Source: RGDT01 sp964630925 (lineage in GTDB: Bacteria; Planctomycetota; Planctomycetia; Gemmatales; Gemmataceae). Taken from it: a stretch of 25,829 nucleotides of DNA. Positions 16,889 to 25,373 of this stretch are shown here, piece by piece. The first letter of the stretch is position 1, and the number at the start of each line of letters is the position of its first letter. The translations under genes were made by a program, and so were the position numbers. The notes under the pieces are model-generated. The model made no database searches. It saw only the letters and a list, made by a program, of their open reading frames with translations, and was not told where the DNA came from. The stretch is from NCBI GenBank assembly GCA_964630925.1, contig CAZVZK010000146.1, forward strand, positions 1 through 25,829. The letters are read 5' to 3'.

Positions 16889-17824
16889 ATGACCATCGAT
16901 CCCATGACGCTGTGCGTGACCGGCCTGATGGCCGTCCTCAGCGGTTTGACGGTCCTCGGGCTCTCGCTGGGGGAGAAGAAGGCGAAGCGTCCGCTGCTGA
17001 CGGCGCTGGGCGTCACGGCCTTTTTCGCGGCCGCCGCGGCCGCCGCACTCCTGACGGACGGTACGGGCTGGCTGGCGGTGCCGTCGGCGTTGCTGGCGGC
17101 GGGTTGGGGGGTTCTCACCGTCCTACGCACCGGGGTTCTCGAAATCCTGGCCCGCCTGGCCACGACGCCCAGGGGGCAGGGCGCGCTGCTCGCCCTGGCC
17201 GGCATCGCGGCCCTCTTCCTCGGCCTCCACACCATCGACTGCGAAAACGCTGCCGAGATGGCCGAGGGCGATAAGTTGATGCGTCTCGTCTCCTCGGCCC
17301 CGGTTTTGGAGTCCCTCGCCGCCGACAACGCCCGCACCGACGCGGGCAGCCTGATCCCCGTCTTCGCGCCGGACGCCGCCACGGTGAGCGAGATGGAGGC
17401 GTTCCCCATCGGCGAGCTGTTCGAGCGGGCCCACCTGACCAACCAGATCATTCAGACCTCCCCCGTCGATCCGCAGTACAACTGCCACGGCTGGGTCTTC
17501 GCCGCCGGCCACGGCTGGGTGCGCGGGTCGAGCGTACCGGCCATCCTGAAGGAGAATGGCTACTCGGCCGTCACCCGCCCGGTGATCGGTGATCTTGCCA
17601 TCTTCACCGCGGGCGCCGAGGTCACGCACAGCGCCATCGTCCGCGGCCTGGGCGCCAAGGGCGCCATCCTGCTGGAGAGCAAGTGGGGCAAGCTCGGCCG
17701 CTACATCCACACCGCCGACCAGCACATCTACAAGGGCCAGAAGATCACCTACTACCATACCGCCCGCGGCGGGCACCGCCTCCAGGGCCTCGCCCCCCTC
17801 GCCGGCGAGGACGTGACGGAGTGA
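16889..17824 (+). CDS. membrane protein with C-terminal NlpC/P60- or CHAP-like Cys-His domain
   Basis: This 311-residue protein starts at ATG 16889, with GGAG at 16877-16880; the frame is open upstream to 16793 but without signal or site. Four hydrophobic segments (about 6-27, 35-54, 58-80, 96-113) form a membrane domain. The C-terminal part contains YNCHGW (Cys199, His200), GDLAIF, HSAIV (His247) and ESKWG (Glu263). This Cys...His...polar layout is that of papain-like NlpC/P60 and CHAP amidase folds. A peptidoglycan or peptide hydrolase activity is possible, but the family is not one I can name. The domain's side of the membrane is uncertain. It is separated from the secretion cluster by the terminator and has a 53-nt space to the next gene. 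Confidence 0.75.
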   Translation: MTIDPMTLCVTGLMAVLSGLTVLGLSLGEKKAKRPLLTALGVTAFFAAAAAAALLTDGTGWLAVPSALLAAGWGVLTVLRTGVLEILARLATTPRGQGALLALAGIAALFLGLHTIDCENAAEMAEGDKLMRLVSSAPVLESLAADNARTDAGSLIPVFAPDAATVSEMEAFPIGELFERAHLTNQIIQTSPVDPQYNCHGWVFAAGHGWVRGSSVPAILKENGYSAVTRPVIGDLAIFTAGAEVTHSAIVRGLGAKGAILLESKWGKLGRYIHTADQHIYKGQKITYYHTARGGHRLQGLAPLAGEDVTE

Positions 17825-17877
17825 ACCTCGTATCGTAGACCGCGGGCACGCCCTGCACACTGCGCTACGGAGATGTC

Positions 17878-18801
17878 ATGTCCGCCTTGACGCGCCGTCA
17901 GTTGATCGCGGCCGCCGCCGCTGTCGGGGCGGCCTCCACCGCGTCCGCCGAGGGCAAGCCGACGAAGCCGTTCCGCTACATGCTCAACACCTCGACCATC
18001 CGCGGGCAGAAGCTGTCACTGGCCGAGGAGGTGGACATCGCCGCCAGGGCCGGCTACGACGCCATCGAGCCCTGGCTGCGCGAGATGGAGGCGCTTTCGC
18101 CCTCCGACCTCAAGGACGTGGGCAAGCGCATCGCCGACAGGGGCCTGACCGCCGAGAGCGCCATCGGCTTCGCGCAATGGATCGTCGCGGACGGCGAGGC
18201 CCGCAAGAAGGGCCTGGAGCAGGCCCGCAAGGACATGGAGCGCGTCCTCGCCATCGGGGGCAAACGCCTCGCCGCCCCGCCCGTCGGCGCGACCAATGAG
18301 CGCCTCGCCGACCTGAACAAGGTGGCGGACCGCTACGCCGACCTGTGCCGCCTCGGGGCGAAGATGGGCGTCGTGCCGCAGGTCGAGCTGTGGGGCTTCT
18401 CCAAGACCCTGGGGCGTCTGGGCGAGACGGCCCTGGTGGCCATCGAGAGCGGCCACCCGCAGGCGTGCATCCTGGCCGACGTGTACCACCTGCACAAGGG
18501 CGGCTCCGGCTTCGGCGGGCTGCGTCTGCTCGGCAAGGCCAGCATGCACGTCTTCCACATGAACGACTACCCCGCCGAGCCGCCGCGCGACAAGATCACC
18601 GACGCCCACCGCGTCTACCCCGGCGACGGCGTCGCGCCCCTCGGGCAGATGCTCAAGGACCTCCACGCCGTCGGCTTCCGCGGCCACCTGTCGCTGGAGC
18701 TGTTCAACCCCGAGTACTGGAAGCAGGATGCCTTCAAGGTGGCGAAGACCGGGCTGGAGAAGATGAAGGCCGTCGTCTTCAAGGCGCTGGGGGCTGCATG
18801 A
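17878..18801 (+). CDS. Tat-exported sugar phosphate isomerase/epimerase-like TIM barrel
   Basis: The protein has 307 residues. The N-terminus MSALTRRQLIAAAAAVGAASTASA is a twin-arginine signal peptide with a likely cut after ASA. The mature part fits the xylose-isomerase-like TIM barrel (AP endonuclease 2 family): EEVDIAARAGYDAIEPW at strand 1, and candidate metal ligands Glu170 (VELWG), Asp201 and His204 (ADVYH), His227 (FHMND) and Glu274 (LELFN). These families isomerise or epimerise sugars, and planctomycetes have many secreted paralogues. The substrate cannot be read from sequence. GGAG lies 10 nt before ATG 17878. The stop overlaps the ATG of the next gene (ATGA), implying translational coupling. 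Confidence 0.88.
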   Translation: MSALTRRQLIAAAAAVGAASTASAEGKPTKPFRYMLNTSTIRGQKLSLAEEVDIAARAGYDAIEPWLREMEALSPSDLKDVGKRIADRGLTAESAIGFAQWIVADGEARKKGLEQARKDMERVLAIGGKRLAAPPVGATNERLADLNKVADRYADLCRLGAKMGVVPQVELWGFSKTLGRLGETALVAIESGHPQACILADVYHLHKGGSGFGGLRLLGKASMHVFHMNDYPAEPPRDKITDAHRVYPGDGVAPLGQMLKDLHAVGFRGHLSLELFNPEYWKQDAFKVAKTGLEKMKAVVFKALGAA

Positions 18802-19772
18802 GCCCCCCAGCCGGTTACGAGGCCGCCCTCACGTCGGCGGCCCTGTTCGACCTGTCGGCGCACGGCACCATCGAGGCGGCCGGCGACGACGCCGCCACGT
18901 TCCTGCACAACCTCTCGACGAACGACGTGAAGCGCCTCGCCCCGTGGCACGGCTGCGAGGCGTTCTTTTGCAACCTCACCGCCAAGGTGATCGCCCAGGC
19001 GTGGGTCTGGCGCGAGCCGCCACGCGGCCCGAAGGGCAAGGAAGAACACCTCTGGCTCGACACGCCGCCCGGCCTGAACGCGAGGCTCTTCGCCCACCTC
19101 CGCAAGTACATAATCGGCGAGGACGTGGAGCTGACGGACCGCACGGCGGACCGTGCCCGCCTCCACCTCGCCGGCCCGGAGGCCGCCGGGATGCTCGGCG
19201 CCAGCGGCGGGCCGCTGACCTTCACCCACGCCGACGCCGGCCTGAGCATCCGCCGCCGCGACCTCCTCGGCGTGCCGGGCTTCGATGTCGTCGGCCCGGC
19301 GGACGCCGTCGCGGCCCTGCGATCACGCCTGGCTGCCGCCGTGGGGTCGGCGGAGGCGTTCGACGTGCTCCGCGTCGAGGCCGGACTGCCGCTGTACGGC
19401 CCCGACATCTCCGAGGAGACGTTCGCCCCGGAGACGGGCCGCATCCTGCCCGCGATCAGCTACACCAAGGGGTGCTATCTCGGCCAGGAGCCGATCGTCA
19501 TGGCCCGTGACCGAGGGGTTGTCCAGCGGGGCCTCGTCGGACTGTTGACGGGTCTGGAATTGCTCCCGCACGGATCGGCGCTGTGGCGCGACGGCAAGGA
19601 GGTGGGACGCTCGGCGAGCGCCGCCGTGTCGCCACGTGGGGGGCAATGTGTGGCCCTGGCCTACCTCAAGCGCGGCAACTTCGCCCCCGGGACCGCACTG
19701 GAGGCGGACATCGGCGGACGGCGCATCCCGGTGACGGCGGCGGCGCTGCCTCTCGTGCAAGCCAGGGCTTGA
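18798..19772 (+). CDS. ygfZ: YgfZ/GcvT-like folate-binding protein
   Basis: YgfZ (IbaG/GcvT-fold) proteins bind tetrahydrofolate and assist iron-sulfur cluster maintenance. The 324-residue product shows the family signature KGCYLGQE (Lys224-Glu231, with the conserved Cys226) followed by R-rich DRGVVQRGL. The N-terminal half contains DLSAHGTIEAAGDDAATFLHN, typical of GcvT-like openings (F-L-hydrophobic-N). ATG 18798 overlaps the upstream TGA and has GGGGG just before it. The frame stays open upstream to 18345, but that part only shadows the isomerase gene. Coupling with a Tat-exported isomerase is unexpected, since YgfZ is cytoplasmic. Co-expression rather than direct partnership is the safer reading. 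Confidence 0.93.
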   Translation: MSPPAGYEAALTSAALFDLSAHGTIEAAGDDAATFLHNLSTNDVKRLAPWHGCEAFFCNLTAKVIAQAWVWREPPRGPKGKEEHLWLDTPPGLNARLFAHLRKYIIGEDVELTDRTADRARLHLAGPEAAGMLGASGGPLTFTHADAGLSIRRRDLLGVPGFDVVGPADAVAALRSRLAAAVGSAEAFDVLRVEAGLPLYGPDISEETFAPETGRILPAISYTKGCYLGQEPIVMARDRGVVQRGLVGLLTGLELLPHGSALWRDGKEVGRSASAAVSPRGGQCVALAYLKRGNFAPGTALEADIGGRRIPVTAAALPLVQARA

Positions 19773-19820
19773 GGCGCCGGGGCGGATCTGGCAGAATGCC
19801 GGGCGGGGAGGCCCTGCCCG

Positions 19821-20904
19821 ATGAAGTCACACCTCGACCCGAAGATCGATTACATCTTCCGCCGCCTCTTCGGCGGCGAAGGGAGCGCGGGCCGGTGTGC
19901 CGCCCTTCTGAGCGCGGTCATCGGCAAGCCGGTGACGGGGCTGGAGGTCCTCAACCCGTTCACGCAGCTCGACTTCGCCGGCCAGAAGGTGAGCGTCTAT
20001 GACGTTCGGGCGCGGGACGCCCAGTGCCGCCACTTCAACGCCGAGATGCAGATGCTGCACACCTGGGTGTTCCCCAAACGCTTCCTGCACTACTGGGCCG
20101 AGATCCACGGGACGAGGATGCAGCGCGGCGACTTCCACGAGACGACTCGCCCGACCATCGGGATCTGCTTCCTCGCCGAGGACGGCTTCCCCGGCCCGGC
20201 GTTCCACAAGGAGTTCAAGGTCCGCGACGAGGCCGGCCTCGTCTTCGACGACTCGCTGGAGATTCACACCATCGAGCTGCCGAAGATCGACGTGCCGCTC
20301 GCCCGCATCGAGACGCCGCTGGAGCAGTGGTGCTACTTCCTGAACAACGGGGGCGACCTGGACCCCGATGAATGGCCGGCGCGGCTGGACGTGCCGGAGA
20401 TCCGCCAGGCCGTGGAGGTCCTCGTCATGCTCAGCCAGGATGAACGCGAGCGTCAGTTGGCCATCGACCGCAACCGCATCCGGTTCATGGAGAGTTACGA
20501 GCGCGACCGCGAGAAGATCCACGAGCAGATCGGCCTGGAGAAGGGCATCGAGAAGGGCATCGAGAAGGGCATCGAGAAGGGCATCGAGAAGGNNNNNNNN
20601 NNNNNNNNNNNNNNNNNNNNNNNNNNNNNNNNNNNNNNNNNNNNNNNNNNNNNNNNNNNNNNNNNNNNNNNNNNNNNNNNNNNNNNNNNNNNAGAAGGGC
20701 ATCGAGAAGGGCATCGAGAAGGGCATCGAGAAGGGCATCGAGAAGGGCATCGAGAAGGGGGAGCTCACCGGGCAGATCCGGCTCCTTCAGTCGTTGCTCC
20801 AGGAGCCGCAGACGCCGACGCGTGAGCTCGCCGCCCTCTCCACCGAGGAGCTGGCAAGCAGGATCGAGTCACTCCGGCAGCGGCTCGTCACAAGACCGGG
20901 TTGA
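19821..20904 (+). CDS. Rpn-family recombination-promoting nuclease/putative transposase, broken by assembly gap
   Basis: Rpn proteins are PD-(D/E)XK endonucleases linked to DNA mobility and phage defence. The start ATG 19821 has GGGGAGG eight nt upstream. The N-terminus DPKIDYIFRRLFG is characteristic. The nuclease core shows Asp61 (VYDVRARD) and Glu75-x-Gln77 (NAEMQ), the E-x-Q variant seen in this family. The middle reads FHKEFKVRDE...IHTIELPK. A charged linker of EKGI repeats follows, and the C-terminal tail GELTGQIRLLQSLLQEPQ...SRIESLRQRL is typical. The 100-N gap (20593-20692) lies within the repeats. Frame differs by one across it, but a true gap of 12k+6 nt keeps repeat phase and frame, so I read one gene, not two. 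Exact length is unknown. Its stop faces the cytochrome gene stop 9 nt away. Confidence 0.85.
20538..20758 (+). repeat. 12-nt GAGAAGGGCATC tandem repeats (EKGI codons)
   Basis: Four full units plus a 7-nt partial unit lie before the N gap. On the other side lie one unit missing its first base, four full units and a short partial unit. All encode Glu-Lys-Gly-Ile. The repeats are perfect at the nucleotide level, which suggests recent expansion and explains the assembly break. Confidence 0.92.
20593..20692. other. assembly gap (100 N)
   Basis: Exactly 100 N, the conventional placeholder for unknown length. Its flanks are both the 12-nt repeat, so the real missing sequence is probably more copies of it. 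In-phase lengths are 12k+6 nt. Confidence 0.98.
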
Positions 20905-20913
20905 CCGGCCCGC

Positions 20914-23877
20914 TCAATCGACGAACACGAATTCATTGCCGTTGAGCAGCACGCGGCATGCCGCCTTCAGGCCGTGCCTGCGGGCGTGCGCCGCCACGGC
21001 GTCCGCCTCGTCCTCCGCCGGCCGCCGGCCGTAGAGGAGCCGGTAGGCGTATTCGACCTGGCGCGGCGGGTCATCGGAGTATGCCCGTAGCCGGGACGCG
21101 AGGTGCCCCGCCTGCCGCACCATGAACGGGTTGTTCATGAGCGAGAGCGCCTGGAGGGCCGTCAGGGTGGTGTTACGCACCGGCACCGGCTGGTTAGGGT
21201 CGGGGCAGTCGAGCGTGTCGAGGAACGGGTTCGGCACGCTGCGCACCGCGAAGCGGTAGATCGTCCGCCGGTAAGTCTTCGGGTCGGTCATGCGGGCGAT
21301 GTCGTCGTGGTCGTACACCGGCGAGTGGTCGTCCTTGAAGCGGAACAGGTCGTACCCCTTGCCGCCCATCTCGGTGCGTAACTGCCCGGCGACGGCGAGG
21401 ACGGCGTCACGCAGCGCCTCGGCGTCGAGGCGTCGGCGCGGGGCACGCCACAGGAGGCGGTTGTCGGCGTCGATCCGGGCCGCGGCCTCGTCGTGCCGCC
21501 CCGCCTGCCGGTAGGCGGCGCTCGTCACGATCAGCCCGTGAATCGGCTTCAGCGACCCGCCGTCGCGCAGCTCGCAGGCCAGCCAGTCGAGCAGCTCCGG
21601 GTGCGAGGGCCGCCCGCCCATCTTGCCGAAGTCGCTGGGCGTGTCCACGATGCCGCGGCCGAAGTGCCAGTGCCACAGGCGGTTGGCGATGGAGCGATAA
21701 GTCAGCGGATTCTCTCGATGCGCCACCCAGTCCGCCAGGGCGAGGCGGCGCTGCCCTTCCGCCGCCGACGCCGGGAAGTCGGCCTTGAGCGCCGTCAGGC
21801 ACGCCAGCCCGCCCGGCGTCATCGCCTCCTTCGTCTGCTCCACGTCGCCGCGCTTCAACAGGTGGATCGGCCGCGGCGGGATCGGCACGACGGAGTAGAC
21901 GCTCGGCCCGCCCGCCGACAGTGCCTTCCGCCGCGCGTCAACGGCTGCCAGCGCCGCCGTGAGCCTGTCGCGCTCGGCGCGGAGGGCCGGCGGCACGAGT
22001 TTCTCGATGGCCGCATCGCGTGCAGCCAGATCGGCGCGGAGGGCCGCGAGCAGCTCCATCCTTCGGGTGAACGCCTTCACGCCCTCGGGCAGCACGTGCC
22101 GGCTCGTCGATCCGTCAACGAGGTGCCGGCCCGCCCACAGCCCGGCCTCGATGGAGTCGAGCGCGGAGACGGGCCGCCCCTGGCTGACGAGCTTGCCGGC
22201 GGCGATGACCTGCATCTCCGACAGGGCGAAGATGTAATCACCGGTGCGCTTCCACAGCCGCGTCGCCGTCACGCGGACGAACCGGCCCTTCTGCCCCTTG
22301 AGGGGTAGGACATACGGCACGTCGCCTGGGTTGGCGAAGTCGGCGGCTGTGTGGTCCGCGAGGACACGCGGCGCTTTGAGACCGGCCTCATCGCTCGTCT
22401 CGATCCTGAACCTCGCCGGGAAGCCGAAGCCGGGCGTGTCGGGGAAGTCCACGGGCCGGGCCGGGAAGAGCCGCACCTCGTCGAGCGGCACCACGGCCCC
22501 GAGGTCGATCTGCACCCACTTCACCGTGTCCGGCTTCGCCACGATGGCGCTGTGATAACCGTTGGTCCGGCTGGCCGCCGCCGCCGGCGGCTTGAGCGCC
22601 GCCAGCTCCGCCCTGGCCTTCTCCAGCCGGGCCGACGCGGCGGCCACGTCCGGCCCGCTCAGGGCGGCGATCTTCTTCTCCACCGCCGCCAGGGCCGCCT
22701 CGATGCGTGCTCTCTCGGCGGCCAGCTCGCGCTGTTTGACGTTCATCTCGGGCAAGTCGAGGCGGCGCGGCCCGCGTTCCACCCCCGCGAAGACCGCCTG
22801 GAGGCGGTAGTAATCGCGCTGGGTGATGGGGTCGAACTTGTGGTCGTGGCAGCGGGCGCAGCCGACGGTCACGCTCATGAAGGTGCCCAGTGCCGCGCTC
22901 ACCATGTCGTCGCGGTCGATGACGCGCGTCTTGAGCTTGTCCACCGTCCCCTCGCGCAGCTCGACGTGGCCGACGAAGTCCCACGGCCCCGCCGCGATGA
23001 ACCCCGCCGCGATCACGCCCTCGGGACCTGGCTTGATGACATCGCCCGCGAGCTGCATCCGCGCGAAGTCGCGGTACGGCAGGCCGGCGTTGAGCGCGGC
23101 GATGACCCAGTCGCGGTAGGGCCAGGCGTCATCGCGGCGTTTGTCCTTGTCGTATCCGTGCGTGTCGGCGTAGCGGGCCACGTCGAGCCAGTGCCGCGCC
23201 CAACGCTCGCCGTAGGCGGGGGAGGCGAGGAGACGATCCACGAGGCGTTCATAGGCGTCCGGCCGATCATCCTTCACGAAGGCGTCCTGCTCCTCGGGCG
23301 TGGGCGGCAGGCCGGTGAGGTCGAACGTCACACGCCGCAGGAGGGTGAGGCGGTCCGCCTCGGGCGCGAACGTGAGCTTCTCCTTCTCCAGCCGCGCGAG
23401 GATGAATCGGTCGATGGGATTCCGGCTCGCTACCGGCGGGTCCACGCCGTGCCTCTCGCCTGCAACTTCTGGAACCTCTGGACGTGTGAGTAGCCGCAGC
23501 GACCACCACACCTCTTCCACGACGGCCTTCGTCGCCGCGAGCGTGACGCCCTCGGGCCAGGGCGCGCCGGCGGCGATCCACGCCCGCAGCGCCTCCACCT
23601 GGCCCGCGCTGAGTTTCGCGCCGACGCGCGGCATGCGTGGCGACGGCCCAGAGACGAGCTGCACGAGCCGGCTCTTCTCCGCGTCCGCCGGCGCCAGGAT
23701 GACGGGCCCGTTCTCGCCGCCGGCGCGCAGCCCCTTCGCCGTCGTGAGGTCCAGGCCGCCGCGTTTCTTCGCGCCGCCGTGGCACGCGACACACCGCGCC
23801 GACAGGAGCGGCGCGACCCTCTCGCGGAAGTGGTCCGCCGGCGCCGCACAGGCCGCCAGAACCGCGAGAATCATCAC
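20914..23877 (-). CDS. planctomycete PSCyt1-DUF1549-DUF1553 cytochrome-like protein
   Basis: This is a 987-residue planctomycete-type protein, probably exported and redox-active. The order is as follows. A PSCyt1 cytochrome c-like domain has heme motif C29VAC32H33 and a later MPRVG Met candidate. DUF1549 (about 153-360) has NPIDRFILARLEKEKL, DLTGLPPTPEE and a second CxxCH, C340ARC343H344. A discoidin (F5/8 C)-like domain lies near 435-560 (WVQIDLG, RFVRVTATRLW). DUF1553 (about 715-975) has NPLTYRSIANRLWHWHFGRGI. The GTG at 23877 and ATG at 23874 are both plausible, with GGAGG upstream. The short hydrophobic N-terminus lacks basic residues, so its signal is weak. These proteins usually sit beside a DUF1501 gene, and none is present here. 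The family is predicted to act in polysaccharide or alcohol/sugar oxidation, but its reaction is not established. Confidence 0.95.
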   Translation of the reverse strand: MMILAVLAACAAPADHFRERVAPLLSARCVACHGGAKKRGGLDLTTAKGLRAGGENGPVILAPADAEKSRLVQLVSGPSPRMPRVGAKLSAGQVEALRAWIAAGAPWPEGVTLAATKAVVEEVWWSLRLLTRPEVPEVAGERHGVDPPVASRNPIDRFILARLEKEKLTFAPEADRLTLLRRVTFDLTGLPPTPEEQDAFVKDDRPDAYERLVDRLLASPAYGERWARHWLDVARYADTHGYDKDKRRDDAWPYRDWVIAALNAGLPYRDFARMQLAGDVIKPGPEGVIAAGFIAAGPWDFVGHVELREGTVDKLKTRVIDRDDMVSAALGTFMSVTVGCARCHDHKFDPITQRDYYRLQAVFAGVERGPRRLDLPEMNVKQRELAAERARIEAALAAVEKKIAALSGPDVAAASARLEKARAELAALKPPAAAASRTNGYHSAIVAKPDTVKWVQIDLGAVVPLDEVRLFPARPVDFPDTPGFGFPARFRIETSDEAGLKAPRVLADHTAADFANPGDVPYVLPLKGQKGRFVRVTATRLWKRTGDYIFALSEMQVIAAGKLVSQGRPVSALDSIEAGLWAGRHLVDGSTSRHVLPEGVKAFTRRMELLAALRADLAARDAAIEKLVPPALRAERDRLTAALAAVDARRKALSAGGPSVYSVVPIPPRPIHLLKRGDVEQTKEAMTPGGLACLTALKADFPASAAEGQRRLALADWVAHRENPLTYRSIANRLWHWHFGRGIVDTPSDFGKMGGRPSHPELLDWLACELRDGGSLKPIHGLIVTSAAYRQAGRHDEAAARIDADNRLLWRAPRRRLDAEALRDAVLAVAGQLRTEMGGKGYDLFRFKDDHSPVYDHDDIARMTDPKTYRRTIYRFAVRSVPNPFLDTLDCPDPNQPVPVRNTTLTALQALSLMNNPFMVRQAGHLASRLRAYSDDPPRQVEYAYRLLYGRRPAEDEADAVAAHARRHGLKAACRVLLNGNEFVFVD

Positions 23878-24085
23878 AGGGCCGCCCTCCGCCGGAATTG
23901 GTCAGACCACTTCAGGATATCGGACGCCACGGGCGAGTCAAGGAGGTCAGCGCCCGGCGAGGATGCCGTCGAAGAGCGGCCTTGATGGGCCGTTCCCGTC
24001 GCGGGCCGTGGCATGACCCGCCATGCGGGGACGCCGGGTGCGTTGCCGGGATGCTATCGCGGCGGCCGGGATCGGCCAGCCCGGA

Positions 24086-24586
24086 TCACTCCGTCTGTTT
24101 CTCGTACTCGCCGGGCCGCATGCGCTCGTAGACGAAGCGTCCGATGCCCGACTCCATGCGCGAGACGAGGTCCTTGGGCCTGCCCCGCTCGGGGTAGTTC
24201 TGGAGGCAGAGGGTGAGGCGGTCCCCCTCCAGCTTGTAGAGGCAGGGGTATGGCTTGGGCCGTGGCGCGCTGACCGAGAGGAGGTCGATCCCGGAGAGCG
24301 TCTCGCCGGGGTGGAGCCGATACGTCCAGCTCCCGCGATCGACCTTGCCGCGCGTGATGATGGTGATCCTGTCGGCGGTGATGATCCAGCGGTTGAGCGT
24401 AGGCCCCTCGCCGGCCGACTGATCGACGCCCTCGAATTCGACGGCGACCTGGCGCCATTCGCCGAGGAGGCTCGCGGCGGCAGGTGGCCTTCGTTCCGGC
24501 TTGAGGAACGGGGCCGGGGCGCCGGCGGCCCCGAGGGCGGCGAGCGCGAGGAGGGTGATGACCAGGCAGGTCTTGAGTGTGGTCAT
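24086..24586 (-). CDS. secreted TIGR03067-like protein (166 aa)
   Basis: A small protein with a clear signal peptide (MTTLKTCLVITLLALAALG, cut near AGA). Its single domain has the TIGR03067 pattern common in planctomycetes: LLGEWRQVAVEFEG, then WIITADRITIITRG, SWTYRLHPGETLSGIDLL, and CLYKLEGDRLTLCLQ. The domain is beta-rich and lipocalin-like; its function is unknown. The start at 24586 was chosen because the signal peptide begins there. The frame is open to 25012, but that part has no coding character and overlaps the opposite-strand HEPN-like gene. No good Shine-Dalgarno site is visible. It is 208 nt upstream (in its own direction) of the cytochrome-like gene's start, so an operon is possible but uncertain. 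Confidence 0.85.
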   Translation of the reverse strand: MTTLKTCLVITLLALAALGAAGAPAPFLKPERRPPAAASLLGEWRQVAVEFEGVDQSAGEGPTLNRWIITADRITIITRGKVDRGSWTYRLHPGETLSGIDLLSVSAPRPKPYPCLYKLEGDRLTLCLQNYPERGRPKDLVSRMESGIGRFVYERMRPGEYEKQTE

Positions 24587-24737
24587 GGCGGAGGCCCCGT
24601 TTGGCGAGACACCGCGAGGATACCAGTGAGTTGCCGTGGGGACAATCACGCGAGTGTAACAACAGGCCGGTGGAGGGGCCGTTGCCGTGTCGGGACGGCG
24701 GTAGTAGAGAGGCGGTTGACATCCGAGGGAGACGCCC

Positions 24738-25247
24738 ATGCCGTCCACATCGCTGATCACCTGGAGGGGTGACGGCCTGACCCGCCTCGCCGTGATCGAG
24801 AGGCAGTGCGTCGCCGCGATGACGCTGGTACCACCCGACCCGCTCGCGGTGGAAGAAACCCTGCGGACATTCGTGCTCTCGCTGAGCGCGCACTTCCAGG
24901 GGTTTTGCCGTGACCTGTACTCGGAGTGTGCCCAGTTGATCACCGGCCGATTCCGGCCCGCACTGCAGTCCTTCCTCCAGGCCCAATGCAGGACGGCGAG
25001 GCGGCTCGACATGGGGAATCCGACCCTTCAGAACATCGTGGCCGATTTTGAGCGGTTCGGATTCCATCTCGGCCTGTCATCGCGTGACCCCGCGAACCCT
25101 GTCCGCATCACCGATCTCGGGCACCTCAACGCCTGGCGGAACACCGCGGCGCATCAAGGCCTCCCTCCCCGTGGCGTCCCGGCCTTGGGCCTCCCCGTGG
25201 TGTTGGCCTGGCGCTCCTCCTGCGACGGGCTGGGTGCATTCCCGTAG
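24738..25247 (+). CDS. HEPN-like protein, 3' end replaced by a MITE insertion
   Basis: The product as it stands has 169 residues: 165 native plus Gly-Ala-Phe-Pro encoded by the inserted element. The sequence is mainly alpha-helical by eye. LNAWRNTAAHQG contains R134-x4-H139, the R-x4-6-H signature of HEPN ribonucleases. Start ATG 24738 has GAGGGAG upstream. The reading frame meets the MITE at 25232 and stops at 25245-25247. Deleting 151 nt (the MITE plus one 9-nt duplication) continues the native frame through SLDQVMYNEMR to TGA at 25453-25455, giving 188 residues. The loss of 23 residues may remove the last helix. HEPN proteins act in toxin-antitoxin and defence systems. Membership here rests mainly on the motif and helical character. 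The gene may be inactive or still partly functional. Confidence 0.75.
   Translation: MPSTSLITWRGDGLTRLAVIERQCVAAMTLVPPDPLAVEETLRTFVLSLSAHFQGFCRDLYSECAQLITGRFRPALQSFLQAQCRTARRLDMGNPTLQNIVADFERFGFHLGLSSRDPANPVRITDLGHLNAWRNTAAHQGLPPRGVPALGLPVVLAWRSSCDGLGAFP
25223..25231. repeat. 9-bp target-site duplication, left copy
   Basis: CGACGGGCT immediately before the left inverted repeat of the MITE-like element, identical to 25374-25382. Confidence 0.9.
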
Positions 25248-25373
25248 CTGCGCGCCGGAGCGAGGAGAAACGAGGGGGCCACCGGGTGCGCGGCCTCGGT
25301 TTCGCTTGCGGTTCGCGGCATATTCACCGGATTCCCTCGTGTTCAGGGGGCGCGCAGCTACGGGAATGCACCC
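25232..25373. mobile_element. 142-bp MITE-like element with 25-bp perfect terminal inverted repeats
   Basis: The ends 25232-25256 (GGGTGCATTCCCGTAGCTGC...) and 25349-25373 are exact reverse complements over 25 bp. The flanks are the perfect 9-bp repeat CGACGGGCT. The 92-bp interior has no coding capacity; weak complementarity continues inward (ACGAGGG on both sides). The insertion is in the 3' part of the HEPN-like gene, and its removal with one flank copy restores the frame. A 9-bp duplication is consistent with a DDE transposase supplied in trans. I cannot name the parent IS family from the sequence. Confidence 0.9.

Noticed and set aside
17123..17860. Antisense open frame opposite the Cys-His domain membrane protein
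   Set aside because: No motif, no ribosome-binding site, and composition typical of a reverse-strand shadow.
18345..18797. Extension of the YgfZ gene upstream
   Set aside because: It is an Arg/Pro-rich shadow of the isomerase gene; the YgfZ N-terminus begins at the ATGA overlap.
20538..20758. CRISPR array
   Set aside because: The 12-nt units are contiguous with no spacers and encode EKGI in frame in a recognised protein.
24587..25012. Upstream extension of the TIGR03067-like gene
   Set aside because: It overlaps the HEPN-like gene on the other strand; the signal peptide starts at 24586.
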